From the NCBI RefSeq assembly GCF_000247815.1, contig NC_021676.1, positions 5,818,914 through 5,882,913 of the forward strand: 64,000 bases of DNA. Reading direction: 5' to 3'. The notes under the pieces were generated by a model. That model was not told the origin of the DNA. It saw only the letters and a list, made by a program, of their open reading frames with translations, and did no database searches. Position numbers and translations under genes: made by a program. Below are positions 33,346 to 44,938 of this stretch, in pieces (the first letter of the stretch is position 1; each line of letters opens with the position of its first letter). The DNA comes from Ficedula albicollis. Its lineage: Eukaryota > Chordata > Aves > Passeriformes > Muscicapidae.

Positions 33346-34676
33346 ACTCTCCTGCCCTTCCCTGCATTTCCAGTCAGTGCTGACCTCAGGAGCCTGAGCT
33401 CAGGGATGCTGGGGACATCCCATTTGTCCTCTCTGCTGTCCCTGTCCCCAAAAGCTGCAGTTTGTGCAGCTCAGAGCAGAGCAGCCCTGAGTGTGGGATG
33501 TGGTGCGGCTGGAGGGGATGGGATGGGTCTGTCCCGTTCCTGGTTTCCGTGTTGCTCCAAGTTTGGTTCCTTTCCAAGCCGAGGTACCTGGAGCTGGGCT
33601 GCAGCCAGCACACAGGTTATGCATTATCGAGGATTTATGAGCCATGATTTATGGGCCAGTGGCTGGGCTGCTGTTCCATACCCTCGCTGAGGAGGCCAAT
33701 TTTATGCCTAAACTCTATTCTTGGATCGCTGTACCTCCAGAAACAGTGGTTAAAGGAAAAGCGCTTCCCAATCACCCACTGTTCCCAGGGCTGGGGAGCG
33801 GAACGGGGGCTGGTTTGGTGCCATTCCATGAGTTTCGATGCCAGCATGGAGCTCCAGGGAGGGCTGGGTAGGTTATCCAGACAGAAAACCTGATCCCAAA
33901 ACCCCTCCTTCCCAAAAAAGGACGCTGCTGGCCGCAGCAGCGCGGGATGCCACACGGCTGGCCGGAGGTGGCGATGGCTGTGGCGGGCGGCTCGTCCCCG
34001 GATCCCATCTGCTGCCCCCGAGCCGAAAGCGAATCCGTGCCGGCAGCGTGGGGGGACAGGGCCGAGGAGCGCTCTGAGGGACACGGACCATCTGTCCCCT
34101 CCGTCCTTGACATTCCAGCAGAGCCCTTCCGCCGCTCTCCGCCCGCCACCCGCTGCAAATTTCGCCTGTCCTGCCGGCCATCAGGAAACGTGCCACAGCC
34201 TGGGGACACAGCTGCTGCCGGTGTCAGGGGCGGCCTGGCTGGGGGGACACGGCCACCCCCACACCTGTCCGCGGGGCCGCTTTCATCCGCGGGCCGGGGT
34301 CGCGCTCAGGGGTCAGGATGGAGGGGCATTGCCACCTGGCTCCCATTAGGAGGGCTCCGTGCTCCGGAAGAGGGCTATGTCATTCTCTCACTCCTGCCAA
34401 TTATCCCGCTAGGTCTCTATTAGCCTGCCCAAAACGAGCCCTCTCCATCCCCAGCTCTGACAGACGCGGCCGTGCCGAGGTTCTCTCCCGGCTGTCTCCA
34501 GGTTGTGGCTGTGGCTCCAGGTTGAAGTCTGATCCCGCCTTCCCCTTCTTCTTCTCGGGCTCATTTTCATTCTTTTCTCCTGTTCTTTTTCCTCTCCTCC
34601 CTGCTTTGCTGCTCCTCGATGGGGCTGAGTAAGGTGCAGCACAATTTGGTGTCCAGATCTCTCAAAAATTAAGGCA
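33346..34676. other. non-coding; CpG-rich block 33920-34340
   Basis: 33600-33760 is AT-rich and complex. 33920-34340 is dense in CG dinucleotides (for example 33931-33985 and 34105-34165), comparable with a CpG island. The plus frame 33947-34423 (158 codons) lies in it but has no recognisable domain. This is a candidate promoter or enhancer island without a visible gene. Confidence 0.4.
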
Positions 34677-37149
34677 CAAGGGTGGTTGTGAGCACAATAA
34701 GCCACAACCCCCACTGTACACAGTGCCCTGGCTCAAGGGGAGAGATGCCCATCTGGAGATGCCACCTCCAAGCCTCCCATTATGGGATTTGGAGCAGAAA
34801 AGCAGCTCCCAGGGGTTGTGAGGGTGAGGGGTTTTTTCATCTGCTTCTGGACTGCTCCACCACCAGCTCTCTGCTCCTGGGGAACAAATCAAGTAGCAAA
34901 CCACTGAGGTTTGCTGCATGGCTGCCCTCCCCACGGCTCCCCAGGTAAGTGTTGCTGTAATAGGATTTGCTCCACATCCCTGGAAACCCCCCGGAGGAGG
35001 ATGTGGGGTTTTCAGCACGTTAACTCCTTCATGCACCACAGAGGGTGAAACCCCAGCACGGCCACATCAAGCCCTGGGCTCTGCTGAGAGTCTTGGCCGG
35101 GGCATTGCAGCTGTGGGAAGCAGCTGGTGAGTTTTGGGAGATGGAGGGAGGGAGGGAGGGAGAGAAAGGTCATGGGGAAAACCATCCCGTGGGAACACAG
35201 CAGCTGTGGGAAGCAGAGCCTGTACATGGGGAACACCATCAGCTTCTCCCCCAGGGCAGGGGACACCAGGCTCTGCCCCCAGCCCAGCCAGGCTCGCCAA
35301 AGCCTCCTGATCTTTGCTGCTTTTCCCTGTTCTTATCCCATTGTTTAACAGCAGAAAACACCAGATCAGATCCCTTCAGCCAGAGGGCTGAATTTGGGAA
35401 TGAATTACCCCTCTCCCACAGAGAGGTTTCAGGGTGCCTGTGTGACCAGGCACTCCAGGCTGGGAGCACCCATGGGAGTGCAACCACCTTGTGTGGGGAC
35501 CATGAAAGCGCGGGGAAGCAGAGACCTGAGCTGCTGGCAGGCATGGAGGTGGGAAGGTGCTGTGAGAGCAGATTTGGGTGCCCAGGGCTCCTCAGCCCAC
35601 AGCAGGATGGCTCCATCCCAACCTCCCCAGCGTCCCCTCCCACAGCATCCCTGCTTTGGCCTTGGGAAAGGGTTTGTGTTTATCCCAAACAGCCGTGACT
35701 TGTCTTCACGCCAAGCTAGAGGTTATTTGAGGCTGCTGTCTCGTTCATCAGATCCTCATGTTTCATTAAAAGAAATTAAGAAATCCTCCGAATCAGAATA
35801 GCAACAGCCTGCAGTAGGAGAAACCCCTCCCTGCCTGAAGCTGTGATTCCCAGTGTGGAGCAGCCTGGGCAAGGCTGAACCCCAGCTCCTGGCCAGAGCC
35901 CTCCTGAGCTCAACAAGGGTGGTTGTGAGCACAATAAGCCACAACCCCCACTGTACACAGTGCCCTGGCTCAAGGGGAGAGATGCCCATCTGGAGATGCC
36001 ACCTCCAAGCCTCCCATTATGGGATTTGGAGCAGAAAAGCAGCTCCCAGGGGTTGTGAGGGTGAGGGGTTTTTTCATCTGCTTCTGGACTGCTCCACCAC
36101 CAGCTCTCTGCTCCTGGGGAACAAATCAAGTAGCAAACCACTGAGGTTTGCTGCATGGCTGCCCTCCCCACGGCTCCCCAGGTAAGTGTTGCTGTAATAG
36201 GATTTGCTCCACATCCCTGGAAACCCCCCGGAGGAGGATGTGGGGTTTTCAGCACGTTAACTCCTTCATGCACCACAGAGGGTGAAACCCCAGCACGGCC
36301 ACATCAAGCCCTGGGCTCTGCTGAGAGTCTTGGCCGGGGCATTGCAGCTGTGGGAAGCAGCTGGTGAGTTTTGGGAGATGGAGGGAGGGAGGGAGGGAGA
36401 GAAAGGTCATGGGGAAAACCATCCCGTGGGAACACAGCAGCTGTGGGAAGCAGAGCCTGTACATGGGGAACACCATCAGCTTCTCCCCCAGGGCAGGGGA
36501 CACCAGGCTCTGCCCCCAGACCAGCCAGGCTCGCCAAAGCCTCCTGATCTTTGCTGCTTTTCCCTGTTCTTATCCCATTGTTTAACAGCAGGAAACACCA
36601 GATCAGATCCCTTCAGCCAGAGGGCTGAATTTGGGAATAAATTACCCCTCTCCCACAGGGAGGTTTCAGGGTGCCTGTGTGACCAGGCACTCCAGGCTGG
36701 GAGCACCCATGGGAGTGCAACCACCTTGTGTGGGGACCATGAAAGCGCGGGGAAGCAGAGACCTGAGCTGCTGGCAGGCATGGAGGTGGGAAGGTGCTGT
36801 GAGAGCAGATTTGGGTGCCCAGGGCTCCTCAGCCCACAGCAGGATGGCTCCATCCCAACCTCCCCAGCGTCCCCTCCCACAGCATCCCTGCTTTGGCCTT
36901 GGGAAAGGGTTTGTGTTTATCCCAAACAGCCGTGACTTGTCTTCACGCCAAGCTAGAGGTTATTTGAGGCTGCTGTCTCGTTCATCAGATCCTCATGTTT
37001 CATTAAAAGAAATTAAGAAATCCTCCGAATCAGAATAGCAACAGCCTGCAGTAGGAGAAACCCCTCCCTGCCTGAAGCTGTGATTCCCAGTGTGGAGCAG
37101 CCTGGGCAAGGCTGAACCCCAGCTCCTGGCCAGAGCCCTCCTGAGCTCA
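34677..37149. repeat. 1,237-bp tandem duplication, two copies
   Basis: 34677-35913 is repeated head to tail at 35914-37149. I see four substitutions (for example 'cccagcccagcc' versus 'cccagaccagcc', 'agcagaaaacacc' versus 'agcaggaaacacc', 'ggaatgaattac' versus 'ggaataaattac', 'cacagagagg' versus 'cacagggagg'), so the event is recent. Both copies contain a GGGA run near 35145 and 36382. No gene or repeat family is recognised inside. Confidence 0.95.
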
Positions 37150-38078
37150 GCTTGGACACAGGGCTCTGGGTGCTGAACCACAGGGGGATGCTGAGGTAGC
37201 CCTGCACTGCTGTGTCCCCGTGAGAGCTGTGACACGGCCGTGCTCACCCATCTCTCTCTCTGGGGTCACCCATCCTGCCCAGGGGCTTGTGCAGGGGATG
37301 GGAGACACCCAGGATCTGCCCAGGAGCTCTTGGGGGGTCCCACCCGAGCAGCCCATGGAGGAGAAGCTGTGGGGCTCTGGAGTGGCCCCACCCCGGGGCT
37401 GTGGGGCCGTGGGACCCTGGGGCCCCCAGACTGGAGCGACTGGAAATGGGGAAGATTCACAGCACAGAGACTGAGACTATAAAGGGAGCTGAGGAAGCTC
37501 ATAAGGAGGTGTAAATTGGAACAATATGGGCTGTGTCGTGTCCTGATTTGGCTTCGGGGAATTAAGAGCTAATCTTTTCCCTGAGACTGGGATTGCTGGA
37601 GTTGTGCATGCGGCACACGAGGGAGTTTGGGATCGCTGAGCAAAGCCGATGCAGGAGATGCAGGGCTGAGGTTTGGGATGATGAGTTTTACATTTGCTCT
37701 TTCTGTGGTTATTGAGGGGCACGTTTAAAGTGAAAGCCTCCTCCTGCAGATCTGCTTTGTTAATAAAGGATCCCTGTGTGCTCTCAGATGAGAGAAATAG
37801 GGACCAAACTGGTGCCAGCGGGCTGGAAATGGGTGGTGCTGGGTTGTAAACTGGAAGTATCTAGGAGAGCTCAAATGCCAGAAATCAGAGCAATTCCAGC
37901 TGGGAATGGGGGGACTGGGTGTGGATGGAGGCTGGGCTGGGAAAGAAGAGCTGGGTGATGCTGCAGCCTCCAGCCTTTAGCCTGCAGTGGGGCTTTGGCT
38001 CCTGGGCAGTGATTTACCTCCTGCCCACATCGCTCCTGTGCATGAGATGTGAAATGAAAATGAATCTGTATAATGCTT
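37150..38078. other. non-coding sequence, nothing recognised
   Basis: GC-rich at 37200-37440, then mixed. No exon or repeat is recognised. Confidence 0.4.
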
Positions 38079-38208
38079 AAAGCCAGGTTAGACAGGGCTG
38101 GGAGCAACCTGGCATAGTGGAAGATGTCCCTGCCCATGACAGGGGGTGGAACTAGATGGGCTTTAACTTCCCTTCCCATCCAAACCATTCTGGGGCTGTG
38201 ATTCTGTA
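38079..38208 (+). mobile_element. CR1 LINE 3'-end fragment
   Basis: 'aagccaggttagacaggg', 'gggagcaacctggcatag', 'ccatgacagggggtgg' and 'tggggctgtgattctg' are in CR1 sense order and end in a single tail unit. About 130 bp. Confidence 0.88.
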
Positions 38209-39009
38209 AATGTGAGCTCCATCAATGAACACACACAAAGACATTAAGAAACTCCAATTCTCACTGAAAACTTGGCATTGCAATGATATAACACAGCAAT
38301 ACTCCATGGACTCCATCCATGTGAACGCTCTTCAGGAACATTTGGCTGGAGAGGTTTTTTTTCTCATTTGCCTTTTCTCCAAAACTGCTCTTCCTGCTCT
38401 CACGAAGGTTTTTGGGGCCTCCCCCGTGCAGCCCCCAGGCTGTGCCCTGGCAGGAGGCTCTGGCTGCAGCCCTGCCTGTGCCCCAGCCCCTGCACCCTCC
38501 TCCTCCTCTCCCACCAAGTTCCTTTGCTATCTAGGTCAAAGATTAGCAACAGCAATAAAAAAAAAACAGAGGGGAGAAAGCGAAAGCCAGCAGCGCGCCT
38601 TTCATGCGGACATTATTTGCTGCTCGGCACAGAAAACACATCCCCCCCCTCCTGCACTTCAGGCTCAGCTTTTCTACACTGGGCTGAGCAGGAGCAGGAG
38701 GAGGAGGAGGAGGTGGAGGAGGAGGTGGTTGTGTGCCTGTGGAGGGATCAGCAAGGCCAGCCTGCAGGCAGGACTGTCCCAGCCCCAGGAGCACATTCCC
38801 AACACCTTGGCCAACCTGGCCGATGATGCCCATGGCTCCTCTGGGGAGGGGGACGAGCCTGGCCACCCCTGGGCAGCCCCCCTGGGGCATGGAAGAGCTT
38901 TTCCTGGAAATAAATCCCTTTCCCTGCAAAGCACGTGTGCTCCTGCTCCAAGGGATCGGTGTCCTTGGGCTGTGCTGGATGCTGAGGATGCTGGGCAGCC
39001 CCAAGAAGG
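38209..39009. other. non-coding; GAG-triplet run at 38691-38728
   Basis: An AT-rich start (38215-38310) is followed by GC-rich sequence. A GAG/GGA triplet run lies at 38691-38728, and a short A run at 38559-38567. The 302-codon plus frame 38225-39133 shows no domain and runs into the minisatellite, so it is not called a gene. Confidence 0.4.
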
Positions 39010-39735
39010 TGCTGGGGGCAGTGGGCAGCTCCAGAGGGTGATGGACAACCCTGAGAGGGTGCTGGGGGTGGTTGGCAGCACTGAAGATGTCAGGGGTGGT
39101 TGGCAGCCCCAGGAGGGTGCTGGGGGTGGTTGACAGCCCTAAAAAGATGCTGGGGGTGGTTTGAAGCCCTAGGAAGGTGCTGGACAGTCCCAGAAAGGTG
39201 CTGGGGGTGGTGGGCAGTCCCAGAAAGGTGTTGGGGGTGGTTGGCAGCCCCAGGAGGGTGCTGGGGGTGGTTGGCAGCCCTAGAAAGATACTGGGGGTGG
39301 TTGGCAGCCCCAGGAGGGTGCTGGACAGCCCTGGAAGGGTTCTGGGGGTGGTTGGCAGCCCCAGGAGGGTGCTGGACAGCCCTGGAAGGGTTCTGGGGGT
39401 GGTTGGCAGCCCCAGGAGGGTGCTGGACAGCCCTGGAAGGGTTCTGGGGGTGGTTGGCAGCCCCAGGAGGGTGCTGGACAGCCCTGGAAGGGTTCTGGGG
39501 GTGGTTGGCAGCCCCAGGAGGGTGCTGGACAGCCCTGGAAGGGTTCTGGGGGTGGTTGGCAGCCCCAGGAGGGTGCTGGACAGCCCTGGAAGGGTTCTGG
39601 GGGTGGTTGGCAGCCCCAGGAGGGTGCTGGACAGCCCTGGAAGGGTTCTGGGGGTGGTTGGCAGCCCCAGGAGGGTGCTGGACAGCCCTGGAAGGGTTCT
39701 GGGGGTGGTTGGCAGCCCCAGGAGGGTGCTGGGCT
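39010..39735. repeat. minisatellite: ~30-bp units changing to 51-bp units
   Basis: 39010-39300 holds roughly nine diverged ~30-bp units ('ctgggggtggttggcagc' plus 'cccaggagggtg'). From 39301 each such unit is joined to an extra 21 bp ('ctggacagccctggaaggg' region), giving a 51-bp unit; the insert recurs every 51 bases at 39320, 39371, 39422, 39473, 39524, 39575, 39626 and 39677. The 51-bp copies look nearly identical while the 30-bp ones vary. The array keeps plus- and minus-strand frames open (250, 218 and 175 codons), which are artefacts. Confidence 0.96.
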
Positions 39736-42700
39736 CAGGTGGTGGCAGCCCAAGGCAGCGTGGCCGTGCCTGCCAGCCCAGATTGTTTCAGCCCAGCGCC
39801 CGCACAAGTGGGTTTGCTAAAGCTGCAAGTTGATCTCATGGAAGGAAATTGAATTGTCGGCGGGGCCGGGTTTTATCTGGGCTTTGGGCTCCGCTGCCTG
39901 GCTCGGCCTATTAAGGTTTGCTCGTCAGATTACAGACACAGCTCGGGGTGAGAGGTCACGTTTAAATCGTGCCTCTTTCCTTTCTCATCAGCGACAGCAG
40001 CACTGAGGGGCTGGAGAGGTTTGGGGGAGCTGGGGAGGGGTGGATGAGTCCCTGGACAGCTGCCCGTGGGCACTGCAGGGTGAGCTGGGCAATGCCAGGT
40101 GAGGGATCTTGTTCCTGAATGTGTTTTTCTCCCAGCTACAAATGTAGGTGACCTACTATTTTTACTCCCAAAAAAATAGGAAGGGAAAGGCAATGCAAAA
40201 AATGACCTTTCTCCTCTAATCACAGGGCTCTGGGAGCTGGAGATTTAAGGGAATTTATAAATAGAGTCAGAAGGTGCCCACTGATACCTAAAGGTGTGTG
40301 GGGACACTCCTCAGCTCTCTGGGAAGCTGTGGCTGCCAGGACTGGCTGGAATGGGAAGGCTGGAGAGTGGCTTGTTAGTGCTGATGGAGCCTGGCTGTCC
40401 CCTTCCTGTCCCCCCAGTGCCCCTGGGTTAAGATTCTTTAATGACCTTAATCACCAGTTCATTTACAGCAGTCACTTTCCCCAGTGCTGCCCTTCCCCAG
40501 CATGGGAACAACATCTGCTCCCCCACATTGCCCCTGGAAACTGCTCCTGTTCCACACCACAAAAAATATCCAGGGCATTAAAGTCGGGATGTTTTATAGG
40601 GGAGCTGTCAGGCAGCTCCAATCCAGGCTCTGACCTACTTAAAAGTTGTCCTAATCAGGGGAGGCATTTGTGTGTGTGCTGAGTTCACATCTCCACTTCC
40701 ATGTGTCACCCTGGCGCTAGGAAATGGAAATGGGAATTATTTACAGAACGGAGGAGTCACATTGTGGGAGAGGAGGAGGAGGCAGGGAGCAGTGCTGGGT
40801 GTCTGTGCAGGAACAGCCCTGTGGGGATGGGGGAATTGAGACCCTCAATCCAATGAGGATGAGGAAGGGGGTCTGGAACCAGCCCTGGCTCCTCTCACTC
40901 GTGTTCTGTGGCACTGGAGCCTCTGGAAATGCTGGATGCTCTGGAGGCTGTGCCTGGAGGAGGAGGAGGAGGAAGAGGGGTGCTCACACTGCCCAGCAGG
41001 GACAGGATTCTTGAGTTCAGCTGCCTTTCCTGCCACAGATTTCCCGTGGGATGAGCTGGGTGAGGCACCCCACGGATAACCAGGAGCTCCTGGGCTGGCA
41101 GGGCTGCTGTGGGGAAATCACACTGGGGTGAAGGAGGGTCTCACTCAGCTCATTGAGTGTCGCCTGCATCCCGTCCTAGATGTGTCCTGCACCCCAGGGA
41201 ACATCCTGGAGCAGAGATCCCACGGGATTTGGTGCCCCTCTGCTCTGCTGGGATAGATCAGTGCTCCCAATGCCCTCAGCTTCTTGGCATGGGCCAGCAT
41301 CATCGAAATCATCTCTGTGTGGGATCATCTCTGTGTGGGATCCCCGTGCTCCCAGTGCCTGTCCACGTGTGCTGGGAGGGATGAGCCACCACTGACACAA
41401 CATCCCGAATTCCCACAACGTGTGCCTGCAGCCCACAACAAGTCAGGAGATGGAACATGGATAGGTGACCACATCCTCCCTCCTCTGGGAGCAGGGGGAG
41501 GGAAGGGCCCCTCCTGCCCCGGGGGTGCTGATTCAGCCTCCTGGGATCCTGCACCCAGCACAGCCATGGGGTGAGGGGCAGCTTTTGCCTCAGGATGGGA
41601 TGCAGGCACTGCCTGGCTCCCACTGGGATTCTGGGCACCCTCCAGGTGGGACAAACATTGGGAACAAGCCCTCACAAGGGGGAAGGGGCCCTCCTTGGGC
41701 AGGGCAAGGGGTCTGCTGGGGTGGTGTTGGGAATTTCAATGTTCCTGAGGCCAAATCCCATTTCTGTGTCACTGTTCAGCACCACACAGGGAAGAGGGAC
41801 ACCCAAGTAGGGAATGGGGCACCCAAGCAGGGAAGAGCAGCACCCAGCCCCAAGTTCTGGGAGTCAGAAGCCAGCCAAGTCCTTGTCCCTGCCCTGGCCA
41901 TGGAAGTGAAGCCTCTGGCTGGAGCATCCTGTTATCCTTGGCTGGTTTGGAACTTGTCTGTGCTCACCCTTGGTTCCCACTCCCAGAGGTGTTTGGACAA
42001 AATTATAGGAGCTGGGTGGAAATGGAGCTTCAACCCGTTGGAGAAGGAACCAAACCAGGGCCTGCTGGGCAGTGCAGCCTCCAAATTCCCAAATTCCTGC
42101 CCTTGCTCTCAGAGCTTGGTGGGACACTGGGGCTGCAGACATCAAAGGGGCAGTGTAATGGCCTGTGCCCGGGGTATCTGCAGCTTCCCACTGCCCCCAA
42201 GGCTCTCAATCCCTAATTAAACAGTGCACAGCATTCCTTCCCCATCACACCTCATAAAAACGGGAGCCCACCACACCAGGGCTGGGCTGCTCCAGGATAA
42301 CGATCCAGCACGGAGCTGCTGCGGATCCTCAGAGAACAGGGACCCTGCCAGAGGCAGCAGGAGCTGAGGGGGGACATGGGCGCTCCTTTCTGGGTCCCCC
42401 CCTTTGGTTTATGTGCAAATAAATCTGAATCCAGCACAATGAGAGGGAAAAACAGCAGAATTGGGAATGGGGCCATGAGAGCTGGGACCTGCAAGGACAC
42501 AGCTGTGGAGGGCAGGGACAGCCCAGCACTGGGGCTTTTGCCAGGATGAAACACAGGAATTTGGCAATTTCTGGAGCCACAAGGCTGTTGGAAGTCAGGG
42601 ATTCAAAGTAGAACATGAGATGGGAATTTTAACAATGATTCTGTAGAGTTCCCAATACGTGGAATTAAAATCTTCCATCTCCATTTAGTCCAGAAAACAT

Positions 42701-42778
42701 GAATATCTCCTTTTCTCTGCTTACACAGAATGTGAGGAGCTTTTCTGGAGCAGCAGCTCATCCCTTTGTCCAGAGGGA
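39736..42778. other. non-coding sequence; GGA run at 40957-40978
   Basis: Three kilobases without a recognised mobile element. There is a GGA triplet run at 40957-40978 and a doubled 'atctctgtgtgggatc' near 41311-41342. Positions 39840-39960 and 40430-40470 are mixed to AT-rich. No exon has believable borders. Confidence 0.4.
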
Positions 42779-42870
42779 TTTAAAAAGCTGTGGCACTTGG
42801 GGACACGGGTGAGTGGTGGCCTTGGCAGCACAGGGGACTCAGTGGGCTCAGAGAACTTTTCCAAGCTCAG
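42779..42870 (+). mobile_element. CR1 LINE 3'-end fragment, alternative subfamily
   Basis: 'gctgtggcacttggggac', 'gtggccttggcagcac' and 'agagaacttttccaagc' match the 3' end of the CR1 type that carries 'gatgtggcactt' and 'gtggacttggcagtg'. The orientation is plus. The same type recurs at 50945-51291. Confidence 0.72.
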
Positions 42871-43261
42871 TGGTCCTAGGACAGGGACTCTCCAGGCTGG
42901 AAAAGCTCTGGGTGATGCTTGGTCAGGTCTTCCAGCATGGGCAGGAGTTGAAGGGCTCTGCTGCTCTGGCCTGGGCCACCGTCCCCCTTTAATGTGTTCT
43001 ACACATGTGATGAATATCGAAGGAATTTGTTTTTTAAAGCCTGTTTTGATTGAAATCGCACAGAAAGCGCCTCATGCTTGGGGCCTTCCTGTGAGTTATT
43101 ATTATTTTTTTCATTTTGGGGCAAGATTATGTTTCTTAGGCAAACAGGAAAAACAACAGGGAAAAAAGGCAGTGTTTGTTTCTTTAGCTTGGAGCTCAAT
43201 CTTGGAGCGGTTCCCTGCGGTGAGGACCATGGAGCAGCAGAACTGTGGCATCAGAGGCTCC
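42871..43261. other. non-coding spacer between two CR1 ends
   Basis: AT-rich at 43000-43180 with a T run near 43104. Nothing recognised. Confidence 0.4.
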
Positions 43262-43343
43262 TGCTGGAGGTGATGGTTGGACTCCACGAGTTCCTAGGAC
43301 TTTTCCAACCTAAATGATTCCATCATTCTGTGATTCTGTGATG
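43262..43343 (+). mobile_element. CR1 LINE 3'-end fragment
   Basis: 'gatggttggactccacg' and 'cttttccaacctaaatg' are followed by the tail 'attccatcattctgtg' and a second 'attctgtg'. It is a second independent CR1 end near 42.8 kb, because both copies contain their own 'cttttccaa' block. Confidence 0.82.
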
Positions 43344-44514
43344 TGAGAGGGACTGGCTGGGGTAACACCGTTGTCCCTAAATACAAACCCTTGTCCTCCG
43401 TCCTTCCTTGAAGCCCAGCTGGACGTGCCTTGAGGTGGCCCCCAGCCCCTCCAAGAAATTTTGGCAAGTGGCAAGCAGGATTTAGCCAGTGGGATACCTG
43501 GGGGAGGCATTTCTCTCTCTTCCTCCTCCTCTGGAGAAGGAGGAGGGGGTGACCAGAGCTGCTGGAGGCCCTGCAGGGTTTGGGGCCACGGGTGGGAGCA
43601 GGAACCCCTCTTGGTGGGAACGAGGAGGCGTTCGCAGGTCATTCCAGCATGTTGTCCCAGTCAAATATTTGTCTAGTTAATAAATATATTGTTGTTTTTT
43701 GCGGCGAGGAAATGAGGAGACTGCGAGGAAAAATAATGAAAGGCCTTTCTTGTGCAGGCCCGCTCTGCGAGGAGCTGGATCAGGCCCTCGCCTTCTCCTC
43801 GGCCCTCCCGCTCCCAGAAACCCTGCTGCGGATTTCACAACGGCGTGATTGACAAGATTAGGAATTATCTCCCCCTCTCCCTACATATAAGGTTACTGCT
43901 GCTCCAGGCACAGTGTGAAATTCCCCTTGCCGGAGCTCATTAAATGGGTCAATGGACGCGTTCCAGCTTCTCTGCAGTTCACAAAGGGCTGAGTCCTGGC
44001 CACCCCACCAAACCCTGTCCCAGGCTGTTGACGAGTAAGTGCTTCCATATGGCTCACCTCAGCATCTCCCGAAAGATAACACACGGCTAATGGCTTGCAG
44101 ATTCCACGGATGCTCGTCGGGAAACGCAGGGATGGGGGCTCAGGGCTGCCTTCAATCACAGCTGATTGGGACCGAGGGGACCCTCGGGCTCCCTGCCAGA
44201 CCCTCCCCGGGCTGGGGGCACCAGGAAAGGGCAGTGGGTTCATGGAGATGCCTCGGGAACTGGGAGCAGGAGAAAGGTGAGCGGCAGTCCCGAAAGCAGC
44301 AGGGGCTGGAGGGTGAGGTGGTGCCCTCTGAGCTTTCATGGGTCTGCACAGCTCCTGGGATGAGGAACTGCAGGTATGCAACAGTGGCAAGAGCTGGTTC
44401 TTGTCCTGGATGCACCCCCAGAGCATCCAGATGCCTTCAGGCCAGAAAGCCATGGATGTGAAAACAATAAAATGCAAGGAAAGCATTCCTGCCAAGATGT
44501 TTGCCTTTTGATAC
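43344..44514. other. non-coding; candidate regulatory block 43660-43960
   Basis: 43660-43960 mixes AT-rich and CpG-containing complex sequence, with a TALE-type site at 43846. The 274-codon minus frame over 43893-44717 runs through the next CR1 and shows no domain, so it is not a gene. Confidence 0.35.
43846..43854 (+). promoter_or_regulatory. possible PBX/PREP (TALE homeodomain) site
   Basis: TGATTGACA matches the core of the known PBX-PREP/MEIS decamer TGATTGACAG in nine of ten bases; the next base is A. It sits in complex, AT-leaning sequence. A nine-base match can occur by chance. Confidence 0.25.
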
Positions 44515-44790
44515 TTCAGAGTCGGATATTGGGAAGAAATGCTTCCCTGTGAAGGTGGTGAGGGCGTGGGATGGAATTCCCAGAGAAGCTGTGGCTGCCA
44601 CATCCCTGGAAGAGTCCAAGGCCAGGTTGGACAGGGCTTAGAGCAACCTGGGACAGTGGAAGGTGTCCCTGCCCATGGCAGGGGGTGGGATGGGATGAGC
44701 TTTAAGGTCCTTTCCAACCCAAACCATCCTGAGATTGTGGGACTCAGTGATTCAGTGATTCAGTAATTCAGTGATTCAGTGATTCAGTGA
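44515..44790 (+). mobile_element. CR1 LINE 3' fragment with expanded octamer tail
   Basis: 'attgggaagaaatgcttcc', 'cccagagaagctgtggctg', 'ccatccctgg'-like text, 'gtggaaggtgtccctgcc' and 'aggtcctttccaacccaaac' are in sense order. The tail at 44741-44790 is about six tandem copies of GATTCAGT, a variant of the usual CR1 ATTCTATG tail, so the tail has expanded or been homogenised. Confidence 0.92.
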
Positions 44791-44804
44791 CAAGGACACT
44801 TCTC

Positions 44805-44938
44805 TGAATCACATTTACTGTGAGGAACGAAATTACAAATTTCTCCCTGACATTCATCCCTGCCCATGAATTGAATCACATTTACTGTGAGGAACAAAAT
44901 TACAAATTTCTCCCTGACATTCATCCCTGCCCATGAAT
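44805..44938. repeat. 67-bp tandem duplication, two copies
   Basis: 44805-44871 and 44872-44938 share 'gaatcacatttactgtgagg' and 'ccctgacattcatccc'. One or two differences are visible (gaacga versus gaacaa). It lies just downstream of the octamer tail of the CR1. Confidence 0.9.

Noticed and set aside
39100..39852. 250-codon Trp/Gly-rich frame and its minus-strand partner
   Set aside because: Translation of the 51-bp minisatellite; open on both strands, no unique part of note.
42779..43343. One CR1 interrupted by a ~390-bp insertion
   Set aside because: Both pieces contain their own copy of the extreme 3' block, so they are two separate CR1 ends.
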